This document shows positions 30,480 to 42,560 of a stretch of 64,000 nt of DNA, in pieces; within the stretch, counting starts at the first letter, position 1; each line of letters opens with the position of its first letter. Source of the stretch: Pempheris klunzingeri (taxonomy: Eukaryota > Chordata > Actinopteri > Acropomatiformes > Pempheridae); assembly GCF_042242105.1 (NCBI RefSeq), contig NC_092028.1, positions 9,905,338-9,969,337 of the forward strand. Direction: 5' to 3'. The translations under genes and the position numbers were made by a program. Under the pieces are notes generated by a model that saw nothing but the letters and a program-made list of their open reading frames with translations, did not search any database and was not told the DNA's origin.

Positions 30480-30960
30480 TCACTTCCTGTGTCCCCTATG
30501 TGGCTCTAGAGAACAGCCACTAATCGCGTCCTATATTTCAGCATATGAAGTGTTGACTACACCGTGAAAATTTCATGCAAATCAAATGATGATTGGCACA
30601 AAAGTCTTACTTCCTGTTGTCACTAGGTGGCGCAATGACTGTGGTCACTAACTGGCATGTAGATGTGTTCAGGCCGGTAGTCTTATTAATCATGACAAGT
30701 TTGGAACAGATTGGATAATGTACACTGAAGATACTGTTTCATGGCGAACACAGCGTCGAGAGACGTGTGAGAACAAAACATGCACTTCCTCCCACCACTA
30801 GGTGGCGCTATGACTATGGTTCTAAATTAGCATGTGTATGTCTTCAGAGCCGGACAGTCATCAAACAGTATAAATGTGGTGAAGATAGGACCTTGTAGAG
30901 TCAAGTTACTACACTTTTAATGCTCATGCGAAGGAAAATTTTCTATCGAAATTCGGTTAT
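30480..30960 (+). repeat. Repeat of ~175-bp modules carrying CACTAGGTGGCGC
   Basis: Two modules share ACTTCCT, CACTAGGTGGCGC(A/T)ATGACT, (A/T)GTGTTCAG or TGTCTTCAG and GCCGGNAGTC-type blocks, with motif starts 175 bp apart (30621 and 30796). A third, weaker module begins near 30482 (ACTTCCTGTGTCCCCTATGTGGC). The CACTAGGTGGCGC core equals the CTCF consensus. It is non-coding and the repeat class is unknown to me. Confidence 0.6.
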
Positions 30961-30996
30961 AATGAAAACAGCCAAACTTCCAGTTAATAGTTTTAG

Positions 30997-31002
30997 TTTA
31001 TT
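30997..31002 (-). terminator. Possible tom1 polyadenylation signal
   Basis: TTTATT on plus (AATAAA on the gene strand) lies about 620 bp beyond the tom1 stop. Sequence 31003-31617 would then be 3' UTR; it has no other gene. Confidence 0.35.
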
Positions 31003-31617
31003 ATCTGACAGCAGTCTGTCATGATTTCCTGTTAAACTTCAAGTAAGACATCTTCACAAAGGAATGCTGGATGTAAAAAACTTCCGTTTTCTTTGTCATC
31101 CTACATCAGTAATGATGTGAAGCATCAAATTACTCCATAGCTGAGCTTCTCTTACATACAAGCTTACAGTGTATTGCTACTTTGACAAGGGTGTTTCTGT
31201 AACCCATCATCACGTAACCCATCATAGTTGACAATATATATATCACAGCAATATAATACATTATCTATGTTGCAAAAGTTATGTTTTGTAACAATATTTT
31301 CTCTCTTTCAACAGCAGGAATGTAACCATATAAAATGTGCAAATATTTGCATTCCACACATGGACAGACGCTCATAATGTCAAGTAAAAACCTGCTTCAT
31401 CCAAATAACATTACTTATCATAATAAAAAAAAAACACGTCTGTTCCCTATTAAAGGGCAGTATACACAGATAGAACATCTTTCCTCAGATATGGGTTTTA
31501 ATTTCCCATGTCAAATGTGCCATTCAACCACTCTTCTAACAGTAATCTCCATTTCTTAGCCGACGGTGCAGGAGCTTCATGAGTACTGTTAGTTTGGCAG
31601 GTTTAAAGTGGTACGGT

Positions 31618-34600
31618 TTAAGATGCGGAGTGGTTGGTGTCCTGTGAGGAAGCTCTCACCGACGGCAGACGCTCAGCTGCTTTGGCTCTTTCTGCCAAAA
31701 ACCTGTCAAACTCTGCAGAGGGAGAGAAGCAGGATTAGAACTAAAAAAAAAATCAACTGGTTGATACCAGAATGACTTAATTTTGTTCAGTTATATAAAT
31801 AAGTTCCCAGTTACACCTACACGTCAGATGCAGAAATATTTAGCAGCAGTTATAAGACTGATGGGTAGACATTCGTTTAATAAAAAAAGTAGTGGAAAAT
31901 TTCTTCAAATGAGTGTGCAGTAAGTTGAGTCTGTAGCTCCAAGTATATCCAGTCAAATCAGTTCAAGTTAAAGCACCCAGCCCGGTGAGCACTGCGTGGC
32001 CAAATATACAGTAGGTTTCAAGACAAAACAACTCCTCAGATGCTGCAGGTGCACACAAGTTCCAAAATAATAGATGATATAAGTTGCTCATCATAAAGAG
32101 GAGGCAAATCTTGTCGACCCTCACCTTCACTGGTGACGCCATCTGAATCCTCAAAGTCGTCATACTGAGTCACAAACAGAACAGACACATTTAGCTTTTA
32201 CACATAAATACACAACATGTGCAGTTGAAGACGAATATGGTTAAAGGACAATTCTAGGTATTTTGCCATCAAGATGATTGCGCTCATAATTATGTCACTA
32301 TCTTGACTGTCAATCTCAAAGCTCATTTCGAGCTGAATTGAGACACCTGAACGTATTAAAAATCTCAAACGCAGATATTTGACACTTCAGCCTTGAAGCA
32401 TGCTTTATGTGTTTTACTTGTTATATTTCCAACATCCATTTTTATCTGTGAATAAATATGTAAACCACTTTTCACAGCGTTTGGCTTTGTGCGGCTGCAT
32501 CGGGGATGTTTAATAGTGTGTTAGCATTCAACAACAAAACAATAGCTGAGGCTAAACGAAAAGTTAAGGAACAACCTAAAGTGATATGAATTATTCCTGA
32601 GGGAAACACAAACTTGTTAAACAAATTTCACGGCAATCCATCAAATACCTGTTGAGATATTTCAGTCTGGACTGAAACAGTGGACCTGACCAACCAACCA
32701 ACCTGTCAGTTGGTCATCATATGTATCTATCCAATATTTTATATAAAAATAGAATATATTACCTCGTCATCCAACGCTAGCCATTTCTCAATGTCATCCA
32801 TTACATTGGACTGGTTGATGGGAATCTAAAGAAGAGATCAGAGCACTAGGACAGTCAGCGGCCTAAAATATATATAATGACTAGTAAAACTAAATGAAGA
32901 TGTAAAAAAAATGAAAATCTACCAAACCACCAAACTAAAGAAAGAAACACAAAAGAGCAACCACATGACAGGTATGACAATGACGTAGCATATCAGGACA
33001 GTGCAACCCAAATTGTCATTCTCAGAATGGGCGTAGGCACAGATGTAAACTCCTACTGCCTCCAGGACACGTAAAAACATGCAAACTGCTGTGTTTTATC
33101 TCAACATCTCAAACCAACAAACTGAAAAAGTGGTCCAAACAAAAGTAATCCAGATCACAGCAAAAGTAAATTGCAACCTCATGACAAAAACCACAAGACG
33201 GAGGGTGTGGAAAAGATGAGGCAGTCAGATGTAGAACCAGGACACATTTTAGACACAGACCCACCATTCCCCTTTTAATCATCCAATCTAACTTTGGTGA
33301 GGAGCTGCAGGTGGAGGCTGGGCTGCCATCCTTCATGCACACACAGAGAGTTCATTTAGGAGGAAAACAGTTACTGAGACAAAGCAACATACACATTTAC
33401 TCAACCGAGGCTTGACTGAAACTCACTGACAGCAGCACTTCCCTCCAAATATAATACAGCTCAGACATTGTGTATAGAGCCATGAATATGCTTGTTAATT
33501 TGACATAAGGTTGGTGTCAAATGTGAGTGCTATGAAACATAGTTTTGTTCTTAAGCCACATAATAGTATACATATTTTTCACATCACAGACAACTTGTGA
33601 CTAAAGCTGTAAAAAACACGGCGTGTCGGCCTACCGTTGCAGCGTTTAGTAGTCTGTCCTGAGCCTGAGCCAGGCCGTCCACTGCTACTTCACTCTGCTC
33701 ACTGAAACACACGGTTTGTATACTGGTTAACTGCCACGTAAGCTAATAGTTTGAGTTAACGCACTGAAATACTGGTACGTATCTTAAAAAGCAATCACAG
33801 GAAATGAGAATTAAACAACATCTTTGCGACTGCCATTCCTGGGAATTTGCTCTGGAAAGAGTTGCATGACTGCCCCATAAGACTGTAACTGTAACTGTGA
33901 TTTAACAAATCAGCAGAATTAGCTTTGCTACTCATGCAGCATTCCCTTTAGTTCAGTGCCCCCCGCCCCTAAAAAGATAGTCTTGCAACTTGTGTTTACC
34001 ATACATGTCTTCAAGGTAATATATATGGTTATACTCTTTCTGTACCTTGGTCTTTGTTGAGTTGAGTTTGTTTTCTGTGCTAATGTGTCATCTGATTCAC
34101 TTGTGCCTGCAACAAGAGCAGCAACAAGTTAACGGTGCATAGAATAAGAAGAGGCATGTGCAGTGTGAGGTATGCATGAAGACTGGAGCACTTACTAAGT
34201 GCTGCCATCTGACTTGACACACTGTCAGCTTTTGACAGACTGAGGGAGCTGTCGTTGGTAACAACCCCCGATGGGCTCACAGACTCAGGTGTCACATCAA
34301 AGTCTGTTAGGTTGACGTACGTGTGGCCCTGAGGGACAAAAACATTCGAATGAAATTGACAATTATGTTTGAGCTGCGAGGTAAGAATAAGATCCAACTC
34401 AAAAATGGCCGCTGTGCTCTTTACCTTCTGTGCTGCATTTTGACCGTTTGCTATTCGCCTTTCAAACCTGTGAACAGCACGACAAAATGATGTCACCATC
34501 AAACGGCAAAATAGAACCTGCTGAAACATTAACATCCTTTTATTGTGGTGATAAATAAGGAGTTAACCTGTGGTAGCGAGTAAAGGCGGTGTTCATTTCA

Positions 34601-37600
34601 TCATTAGTTGCCAGCAACTCTTCAATCAGCTTCTCCTCGCTGAGTTTTGGAACAATCTTCACTATGCTCTCTTGCATTTCCTTACATACTGTGTATAACT
34701 GCTAATGACACAATCAGACAAAGAATGCGTGGGTGGGGGGGGTTGAGGGGGCAGGTGCAACACACAGTGTATAAAGTACGAGATCAGTTATGGGTAACAC
34801 ACTCTTCCTCAATATGAATGGATGGAAATGATTTTCTTGCTTCTCATACTTCACATTAATAAAGTCAGAGACTGTTTTTTTTTTTTACCTCCAGCAACTC
34901 CATGTCTGCTTGTTTTACTGTGACAGGATCCAGCTGACTCATCATGTCTGACATCATGGTCAGGTTGCTTCGCACCACTCCCAGCTCTGTCTTCAGCTTT
35001 TTTATCTGGAATGTCAATAACATTTCCTGAATAAAACACAGCTATAACAACTGATTGCAGAGGAGCATTTGAGTTCGTAAGTGACAAAGTGAATTGAGAA
35101 ACATAGATTGAAAAAAAACGAGGAAAAAGAAAAGCGATGCAGTTTAAATGCTAAAATATTTCCGTCTCTATTGCAGTGAGGCTGTCACCTGGCTGGGAGT
35201 GAAGGCATTGGCTCCCTCTAGGGCCAGTTTTAGCTCAGAGGTCTGGGGTGGGATGAGCGGAGGTTTGGCGGATAGGAGCGCAGCAGGTAGAGTAGTGACA
35301 GCAGGCCCGTTCGCAGGCAAAGTCTGGCAAGCAAATAACCCCAGAGAAAAATGAGAAAGGATTATAGGTAGCACCCAAATATCGCTATGTCCGCTATGTT
35401 TGTACCTTTTTTGTGGCTTGAACAGGTGAGTAACCATCTAGTTCTGTCATGGGGAACTCAAGTCCTTTCCTTCGTAGGTCTTCATACACCGATACCACAC
35501 CCGTCAGGTCGGGTGAGCTACGGAATGCATCAGCCCACGCCTTGACAAGAGAAAACAACAAATTACTACCACAATGCACAGCACTGTGAGAGCACCAAGC
35601 CTGATTATAACATGACAATAGCCCGATTTTCTTCCTCCATGCTGCCACAGTGCTGCCAAACATGCAATGTGACATTTTGTTTTACCTGTACAATACCGAG
35701 CACTCTGTCGTGCAGGATTACTGGAGGGTTGTTTCTCGGGATGATCGACCGCACCAGAACCCCCTCTACGAAGTCCCGTGTCGTCACCAGGATGTGAAAC
35801 CTGTAGCCGCAGTTCTTCACACAAGTCTCCAGGACCTAGCATTCCGAGGCAGACGTAGAGAATCAGCAGGAGCAGTAAAAGGCCATTACAGCTTAAACCG
35901 AGCATACGACATGAAACGAGACACTCACAGTGAGCGCCAGCATGACCTCCTTGAAATTCTTGTTTCCCACAATCCTTTTCTTTATGGCTCTGACTGCATC
36001 TTTGGGTCTGTAATCACAGAATTTCTCACAGTCAGAAGCATGTAACCTCAGAGGACAAGTTTGTTTCTGATGCTGACAGATAAGGCACACACACACGCAC
36101 CCTTCCTCTGAGCTGTTGATCAAGTCGCAGATCTCCATGTTGAGGGCCCAGTCTTCTAAAGGCAGGCTGGAGCCAGTCGCACTCTCTGTGAAAAAACATA
36201 GGTGAATAATATGAAACGACTTGCAAAAATGAATCGTGTGGTAATTACCAGTTTACTCAAGAATTTATCATATAGCTTATTTTTTATTATTATTAAATAT
36301 ATCATTTTGGCATTCATTCATGTTTAGTGCATGTTTCTCACAATATAATAGCATAACAAACATAACACTTCACAGTTGCTACAGTGCACTGTGAAAAATG
36401 TGGCATTCCACAGGGATCAATCTTGGGACACATATATACCCAATGTAAATACATGATATAAAATCTGCAGTTGATTGTTGAGCTTTTTCTATTATGCTAC
36501 AATTTATCTTATAGCTTGCCTTTGCCATTACTAAAACGCTGATTTTCTCATTCATTAATGTTTGTTATAAGTTTCTCACAATATAATAATTTGTTCTCAA
36601 ATGTATCACTTCACAGTAGCTGCAAAAAAATTACATTTGTGGTCATGAGTGGTGTTCCACAGGGACCAATCTTTGTGCCTCTAAATGTACGCTATGATGT
36701 GAAATATGCAGTTGATTGTGCGATGATGCTGATGATTCGGCTTTGTTAATGAGTCCGAAATGTCTGACACATAAAAACACACTGTCAAGAAATGTTCATT
36801 TAGTTAATTAATGGACAATATTATTTCACAACATTTGGGACGGACTTAATCTCTTTGTCTTTGTGATATCACCAGCAATGGAGCTGCAACACCATTTTGT
36901 GGTAACTCATGGTGATTAAGTCTAATGAATGTGTTCGTTTGTTAAATAGAAGAAAGGTTTGATGCGATAAGGAATTTACTGTGCATCTAATTTCTGTTGC
37001 TACTTTTGTTTTTGAACAACCTTTTAAATCACTAAAATAGTTCATTTTGTGTTTGTCTTTTAATAATGGTCGAGTATAAATCCCTACTGTGGTAGCAGAC
37101 TATTAACAGGTGCACTAGAGGCCAGCATAAGTAGAACACTAGAAACTCATATCTCTTAGATCCTCTCTCAATTCCCATCAGTCAGTGAAAACACATATGC
37201 ATTTACTGCGCTTCAGCCGAACCCGCATCTGATTTAGGTCAGGAGGATGTCGGTCACTGCGTGTCCCGTCCAGCTATTGGCAGCTTAAAACAGGCACAAT
37301 AACAGCCAATCAATTCGAGGATCACAGCGCCTAAAGCCCGCCTCTACAACACGCGTCAATCAAACCATAACCCGTCTCACCCCTGGCAGCCCTAATAAAT
37401 GCATCTGTATTCATTATTTCAAGTATTGGCGTGATAAAAGGCGTAGCATGTGCATGTATTAATTCTAACAAATAAGGTGCAGCAGCTTGACAGAGATCAG
37501 AGGGTCGGAGGCGGAATGAGTCCAGCAAAGGTGACTGAGCCTGATCGAGGCGTTTGGTTATTCCGATGTTAAGACTAATAAAGCAGCTCACCGATCCGCT

Positions 37601-37643
37601 GTCCCACCGGCGTGCTGAACGGATTCCCCAGTAAAAACTCCAT
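31618..37643 (-). CDS. tom1: Target of Myb1 membrane trafficking protein (TOM1)
   Basis: Sixteen exons: 37643-37592, 36185-36101, 36007-35929, 35835-35686, 35540-35406, 35323-35189, 35005-34889, 34701-34568, 34467-34425, 34328-34196, 34106-34046, 33701-33635, 33330-33265, 32825-32763, 32164-32125 and 31712-31618 (TAA). They encode 484 residues (human about 492). Residues 1-145 form the VHS domain ([57 protein letters not shown]). A GAT domain follows in exons 7-8 ([33 protein letters not shown]). The C-terminus has [17 protein letters not shown] and [19 protein letters not shown]. Family knowledge: an endosomal adaptor binding ubiquitin, Tollip, clathrin and myosin VI. VHS residues match TOM1 better than TOM1L2. 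The tail ends DTNHSAS and lacks the LFAL end of mammals. Intron 1 holds decayed LINE sequence. Confidence 0.93.
36245..36790 (+). repeat. Duplicated decayed LINE reverse-transcriptase fragments in tom1 intron 1
   Basis: Two similar units of about 245 bp share TTTCTCACAATATAATA, CACTTCACAGT(T/A)GCT, TCCACAGGGA and CAGTTGATTGT. In translation the second reads [12 protein letters not shown], then GADDSAL-type sequence ([10 protein letters not shown]). These are the conserved PQG and ADD motifs of a LINE reverse transcriptase. The first unit reads [11 protein letters not shown]. Both are on the strand opposite tom1. The fragments have many substitutions and no intact ORF. Confidence 0.65.
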
Positions 37644-37717
37644 GATGAGAGGAAGGGAGGGCCCAGCGAAGCACCGACGTCCCCGGGCAGAGCGGTGCGC
37701 TCGCTCGCTCCTGCAGA

Positions 37718-37740
37718 CTGCTGCTGCTGCTGCTGCTGCT
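37718..37740. repeat. (CTG)n trinucleotide tract upstream of the tom1 ATG
   Basis: Nearly eight CTG units lie 75 bp upstream of the tom1 start, within the likely 5' UTR or promoter. On the gene strand they read (CAG)n. Confidence 0.9.
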
Positions 37741-37799
37741 CACACAACAAAGTGGGGCACCAGCTGAACTGCGTCATGCTTTAAAGGGAAAGCAGCCTG

Positions 37800-39273
37800 C
37801 GATCATCAGGCTGCCGCTGTGATAATGGGACTGCACCTCACACAGGCACTCTGGATCCCTGCACTCAGCCTGCAAGATAAAAGTCTTTCTTTTCAGTTAT
37901 TGTGGAAGAAAAAACGCCATTGGAGTGTCAAATGTATGCTGAGAGACATCAGCTGTGTTTCAAATGAATCAATATGGTTATAGACATGCACCATACAGAG
38001 TATTTACATAGAAAAACCTATGTTTGCATTGTAACTTTCAGTTGAGACACAAAGTACCCAGACTAGTGCAAAGGTTTTCAAAAAGTGACGGAAAAAGCAA
38101 ATCTTGGCTAATTTGGCAAATATCTACCTTCATTGTGTGTTACTGTAGGCCTTAAAAATAAGACACAATGCGTTTGGATTAAAGGGACATTTACAACATA
38201 TCTTCATGTGTTGTGTGGTTCTCTGACACATCGGTGCACTGTTTAATTTCACATTTCTCCATGCTGATGCTTTCTGTTCACCTGGTCACCTGTTCATGCC
38301 GGCCAAGTCCTTGAAAGCTTACGGTGGGTCCACATTTTCTGCCTGGCCTTGAGGCCTTTTCTTAAAGTGGGTTCCTGTGCGAGTGACACACATATTTGTT
38401 GTGATCAATCAAAGCCTTGATGTGAATGTGATACTCGATCACAGTGACTAAACTAAACAGAGAATATACTTTATATATATACTGTCAGTGCAGGTGTACT
38501 ACAACCCATGTGCCTGTTCACACCAGCTGAGATGATGCAGTTCTCCCAATTAAAAAAAGAATCATATGTGGCTCAAGTGGCTGATCACAGAGCGGATAAA
38601 GATACAGGCAGTTTCTAATCACATATGGCGTCCTTTCCTTGCAGTACTCCAAGTGTAAGGTTTTCCTTTCTGACCTCATAGAGTTCATTGTCTGATCTGG
38701 GCTGACTCTGTGGTCTTCACACTGTGGGGAAAATCCATTTTCTCTGCTTTAATGGCAATAAAAGCTCTTTCATAGTCATAATCTTGTAAGCAATGTGTGA
38801 GTAAACATACCCATATAACACTGGTAACACACAGGCATGTATTGACCAATCACAGTAACATTTTAGTAAGAATAATGCACATTATTATTTTTTTATTATC
38901 ATTACTATTATTATTAAAGCATATCCTCCTGCCTGACATGGACATAGTCATGTTAGTAAACACATATCTCCTCCATTCACACGCTGTGGCAACGTTTCCG
39001 TCCTGTTTTATTTTGAAAGGTCTTATCGGAAGTATCGGTGTGGTATTGTTTCTGCCTTGACTCCAACCTGCTGATCGGAGTTTATTCAGAATTACGAGTG
39101 TTTACTGTCATCTAGTGGTCACAGTGAGGAACTGCGACATATAATTACACTTGTGGTTATAATATCGGTGAAATCTTTGTTGATATCCCTAATATATGAT
39201 CACTATTTGAGTAATTATTACAAATAACAATAGGAACACCAGTACGTAACTGTTTTAGTTGCACTTTTCTATG
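37800..39273. other. Spacer between tom1 and the hAT element
   Basis: AT-rich, with a short impure TTATTATT tract near 38882-38918. A TTTTATTTTGAAAGG block near 39005-39020 recurs in the solo LTR at 42133. No exon was recognised. Confidence 0.4.
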
Positions 39274-39281
39274 GTGGAGAT

Positions 39282-41895
39282 TAGTGATGGGAATTTCGGT
39301 TCTTTTTAGAGAGCCGTTTTTTTTGGCTCCCAAGTGACTCCTCAGATTTTTTGGTTACTTCAGTAAATTTATTACCAAATTATGTGTAAAATGAATAACT
39401 AACACATTATATCAAATGTGTATTATTTATATTGCTTTATTAATTCACATACTCAGAGTGCTACAAAAATAAACTGTAAAATACAAACACAAAGAACCAT
39501 CAAAAAGGTGTAATATTTTTTTGTATTGTTGAACTATTTATAGCGAAGCAACACAACATCAACAAAACCACACAACAAAATATAAATCAAAATGTGCAAA
39601 AACAAAAAAGCAGCATCACCCAGGTGTTTAAGAAAGATTGGCATTCAAAAAAACCAAGTGTCTCAGCTTTGAGGGTTTGATCCTGTTTCTCCTTTCAGTT
39701 ATGATCTGCCCTGTTTTGGAGAATATTCTCTCTGAGGGGACAGATGTTGCTGCAATACAGAGTCTACGTTCCATCACATGCGTAAGACTTGGGTAGACCG
39801 AACACTTGCTCTCCCACCAGCTTAGTGGGTCTGCACTTCTCTGCAGAAAGGGCTCCTCGAGATAGGATTTCACTTCCAGTATTGCATCTGCTGTTGGATT
39901 CCTTCTTGCAGTGTCATCAGTTGCTCGTTCTTCAAAGAACCTCCAAACAGCAGATGCTTGTGGTTTCTCTTGGTCATGCTCTGCGGCCTCCTCTGCCTCT
40001 TGGCCCCATGGCACTGCAGTTGACTGGCTGGATCTTGCTGCTGCTGTTGCAGTTATTCTTTGAAGAGCTTCATCAACCGCTCTATTGTCACTGAAGGCCA
40101 AGCTTTTAAACCTTGGGTCAAGAATGGTGGTTTCTGACAGAACAGCATTATATTCTATTCTGTGAAATTTTCTTTCCATGGATGCACAGAGAGCATCCAC
40201 TAACTCCGTCACTTTCCCTGTGCTTCCTCTGGTCTTGTGCTCAGCTATCAGTCTCTGCAGACCCTTGCACAGGATTAACATTTTAGAGGCTGTAACATAG
40301 CTGAAAAAGAGTAAACAATAAGTGTTAAAATGATGCTTTGTTTGATTTAATAGCATATGTTATTATATTTCCAGTCACGCCTAATCTGAATGCAGCAATA
40401 ATTAATAAACGTGATATTAATGGAAAAATAATAATATAAGATTTGTACACTGTACCTGTCTGCACTGATTTCCGCAGTGACCTGCTCAAATGGCTCCAGA
40501 ACAGTGCAGGCCTCCTGTACTACCTCCCATTCCTCTTGGCACAGAGGATCAACCGGTGCATTTATAGCAGCCAGGGTAGAGATGACTGCATCTTTGGAGT
40601 CCAGAATCCGTTTTAACATATGGAAAGTTGAGTTCCACCTTGTAGCACACTTTTGTTTCAGCTTCAGCTCAGGCATGCCCATCTGTCTTTGAGTAGATCC
40701 AAGCTTTTCTGTGGCTGTTGTGCTCCTCTGAAAGAATTCCACTATTGCCTTTACTTTGTCCACAGTGGGCTTCATCACCTTCAGTGCATCTCTGACAAAA
40801 AAGTTGATTGTGTGCGCAAGACATGGGAGGTGGGTCCATTTCAGGATTTTAACTGCTTTCGCCACGCTCGCTGAATTGTCACTAACACAGCACACCACTT
40901 TGTCTTCCACGCCCCATTCTTTTGCCACTTTGAGCAGCTCATCTGATAAGTTCTCAGATGTGTGTCTGTCACTGAACTCAAAACAATCCAGAAGACAGGA
41001 CACCATTTTGAAACGATCAACAAAGTGGCACGTAACGGACATGTAGGATGTGGTGGTTCTGGATGTCCAGGAGTCAGTCGTTAGACAAACAGCTGTGGCT
41101 TTTTTGACCCTTTCTAGGAGTGAAGCACGTTCTCTGTCATATAGGCCTGTGATGATTTGGGAAAGCGTTTTCTTGCTTGGAAGTGCATACATTGGATCGA
41201 GGGCATGAGTGTAGCTTCTGAATCCTTTGTCGTCCACAATTGAAAATGGCCGAAAATCTCGTGTAATCATTTTAGCCAGTTCTTCATCAATTGAGTTGTG
41301 TTTTTCTGGGGTCATCGACTTTTGCAAAGACTGGCTCACAGAGCTCTGGGCTGTAGGTCTGGTTGTCCTGGGTGATGCTGTAGATAAAGTAGGAGCAGCA
41401 ACTGTTGCAGTGGACACACTGGCACCTTCATTCACAGCAGGTTCCCTTGCTTGTCTTTTCTCCTCCAGCTGAGCTGATGGGTGAACAATACGCACATGCC
41501 TGTGCAGGTTGTTAGTGGAGCCTGCCCGATATGAAATCTTAATTTTGCAAAGTCTGCACTCTGCCCTCCAACTGTCAATTGCATTAAACTGTGTCCAAAT
41601 TTTGCTTCGTTTTCTGTCGCTCATTTTCCTCACCTTTCCTGCTTGTAGTCTCTGAAACTACTCTGCTCTCTCTTCTCTCCCTCACTCCAGTCACGTGCTC
41701 ACTGCACTGTGTGTCTGTAACCTCGCCCCTCCCCTCTCCTGCTCAGCCTGGACACACAGACGCCACCGCACATCTTGACCAATCACGTGCGGCTTTAACA
41801 GAAAAAAGACGAGAAAAACAAACCGGTCGGCTCCCGTAGTTCACTTCAAAGAGCCGACTCTAAGAACCGGATCGTTCGCGACCGACACATCACTC
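39282..41895 (-). mobile_element. Full-length hAT DNA transposon
   Basis: The 2614-bp element starts TAGTGATGGGAATTTCGG and ends CGACCGACACATCACTC. It is flanked by a perfect 8-bp target duplication GTGGAGAT (39274-39281 and 41896-41903). Short terminal inverted repeats (AGTGATG/CATCACT) and subterminal GAGCCG motifs are present. It encodes an uninterrupted two-exon hAT transposase on the minus strand. The intact frame and perfect duplication imply recent movement. A deletion derivative of the same family is at 27853-28647. Confidence 0.92.
39628..41633 (-). CDS. hAT-family transposase (ZBED-like), two exons
   Basis: Exon 1 runs 41633-40456 and exon 2 runs 40300-39628. The 155-bp intron has GT-AG borders, and joining keeps frame to give about 616 residues. 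The N-terminal BED zinc finger reads IWTQFNAIDSWRAECRLCKI with the His pair in NLHRHVRIVHP. The RNase-H-like catalytic core shows CLTTDSWTSRTTTSY (first Asp), CCVSDNSASVAKAVK (second Asp) and LPCLAHTINFFV (the hAT Cys-His motif). The C-terminal hATC dimerisation region holds DPLSWWESK, ATSVPSERIFSKTGQIIT (catalytic Glu region) and RLRHLV-type sequence (KLRHLVFLNANL). It resembles ZBED1-type proteins, but it lies inside terminal repeats with a target duplication, so it is a mobile element gene and not a domesticated one. A second possible start is the ATG three codons downstream. Confidence 0.9.
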
Positions 41896-42094
41896 GTGGA
41901 GATCGGTGTTGCCTGAAGAGGCAAACATTATGGCACACAGGAACTTCCGGTGAATATTTTCAAACTAAAGCGATAAATTGAAAGGATCATGTTTATCATT
42001 CTCTAGTAGTAATGAGATACAACTTCACTTTTTAGAAGGTCTAATACAGATGTTTATGCTGATCATCGTTATTTTTAAGAAGCGTAAATAAGAT

Positions 42095-42555
42095 TGTAAC
42101 GGACACAAATTCATTGTGGTCAAATATGCGCAGTTTTATTTTGAAAGGAACTTGCGTTTTTGTGTTCCTATTTCCTGTGATGAAGGAAGTTTTATCTTGA
42201 AAGGAACTTGTGTTTTTGTGTTCCTATTTCCTGTGATGAAGGAAGTTTTATTTTGAAATGTCACTTAACGCAGCGAGCGGGAAGAAAAAACGGTTTACGG
42301 TGGTAGCGAAATAAGGGAGTTTAGCTCCAGTTGAAAGAGGCAACAAGGTGCAGTAACTGTGTGCTATCAACTGTAGTTTTGAACAAATACTGTAAGCAAG
42401 CAAGCTAATGTGACTAACGTGCTAATTGTGTTTTTCTTTTGTTTAGCTCCTACGTTGGTCCTAGTTTGCACTACGGTTGGGTTTAAGACCTGAATTGATA
42501 ATAAAGAACGTTGGACCATCAGTCCTGGTTCCCTAATTTCGACTGATACGCTACA
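42095..42555 (+). mobile_element. Solo LTR (LTR retroelement fossil)
   Basis: The 461-bp unit begins TGTAACGG and ends CGCTACA, with a 5-bp target duplication AAGAT on both sides (42090-42094 and 42556-42560). An AATAAA signal lies near 42501. The left half contains 56-bp direct repeats (42133-42262, about 2.3 copies). No internal region or second LTR is present, so it is a solo LTR left by recombination. TG...CA ends and a 5-bp duplication fit a Ty3/gypsy or retrovirus-like family; which one is not determinable. The intact duplication suggests moderate to young age. Confidence 0.75.
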
Positions 42556-42560
42556 AAGAT

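Noticed and set aside
37331-37777. Minus-strand open frame with a poly-Gln run over the tom1 start region
   Set aside because: It is an out-of-frame reading of the (CAG)n tract and 5' region; the true tom1 start and donor fall inside it in another frame.
39001-39120. TTTTATTTTGAAAGG block suggesting a second LTR paired with 42095-42555
   Set aside because: Only about 15 bp are shared, the termini and duplication are absent, and the hAT element lies between, so no LTR pair can be supported.
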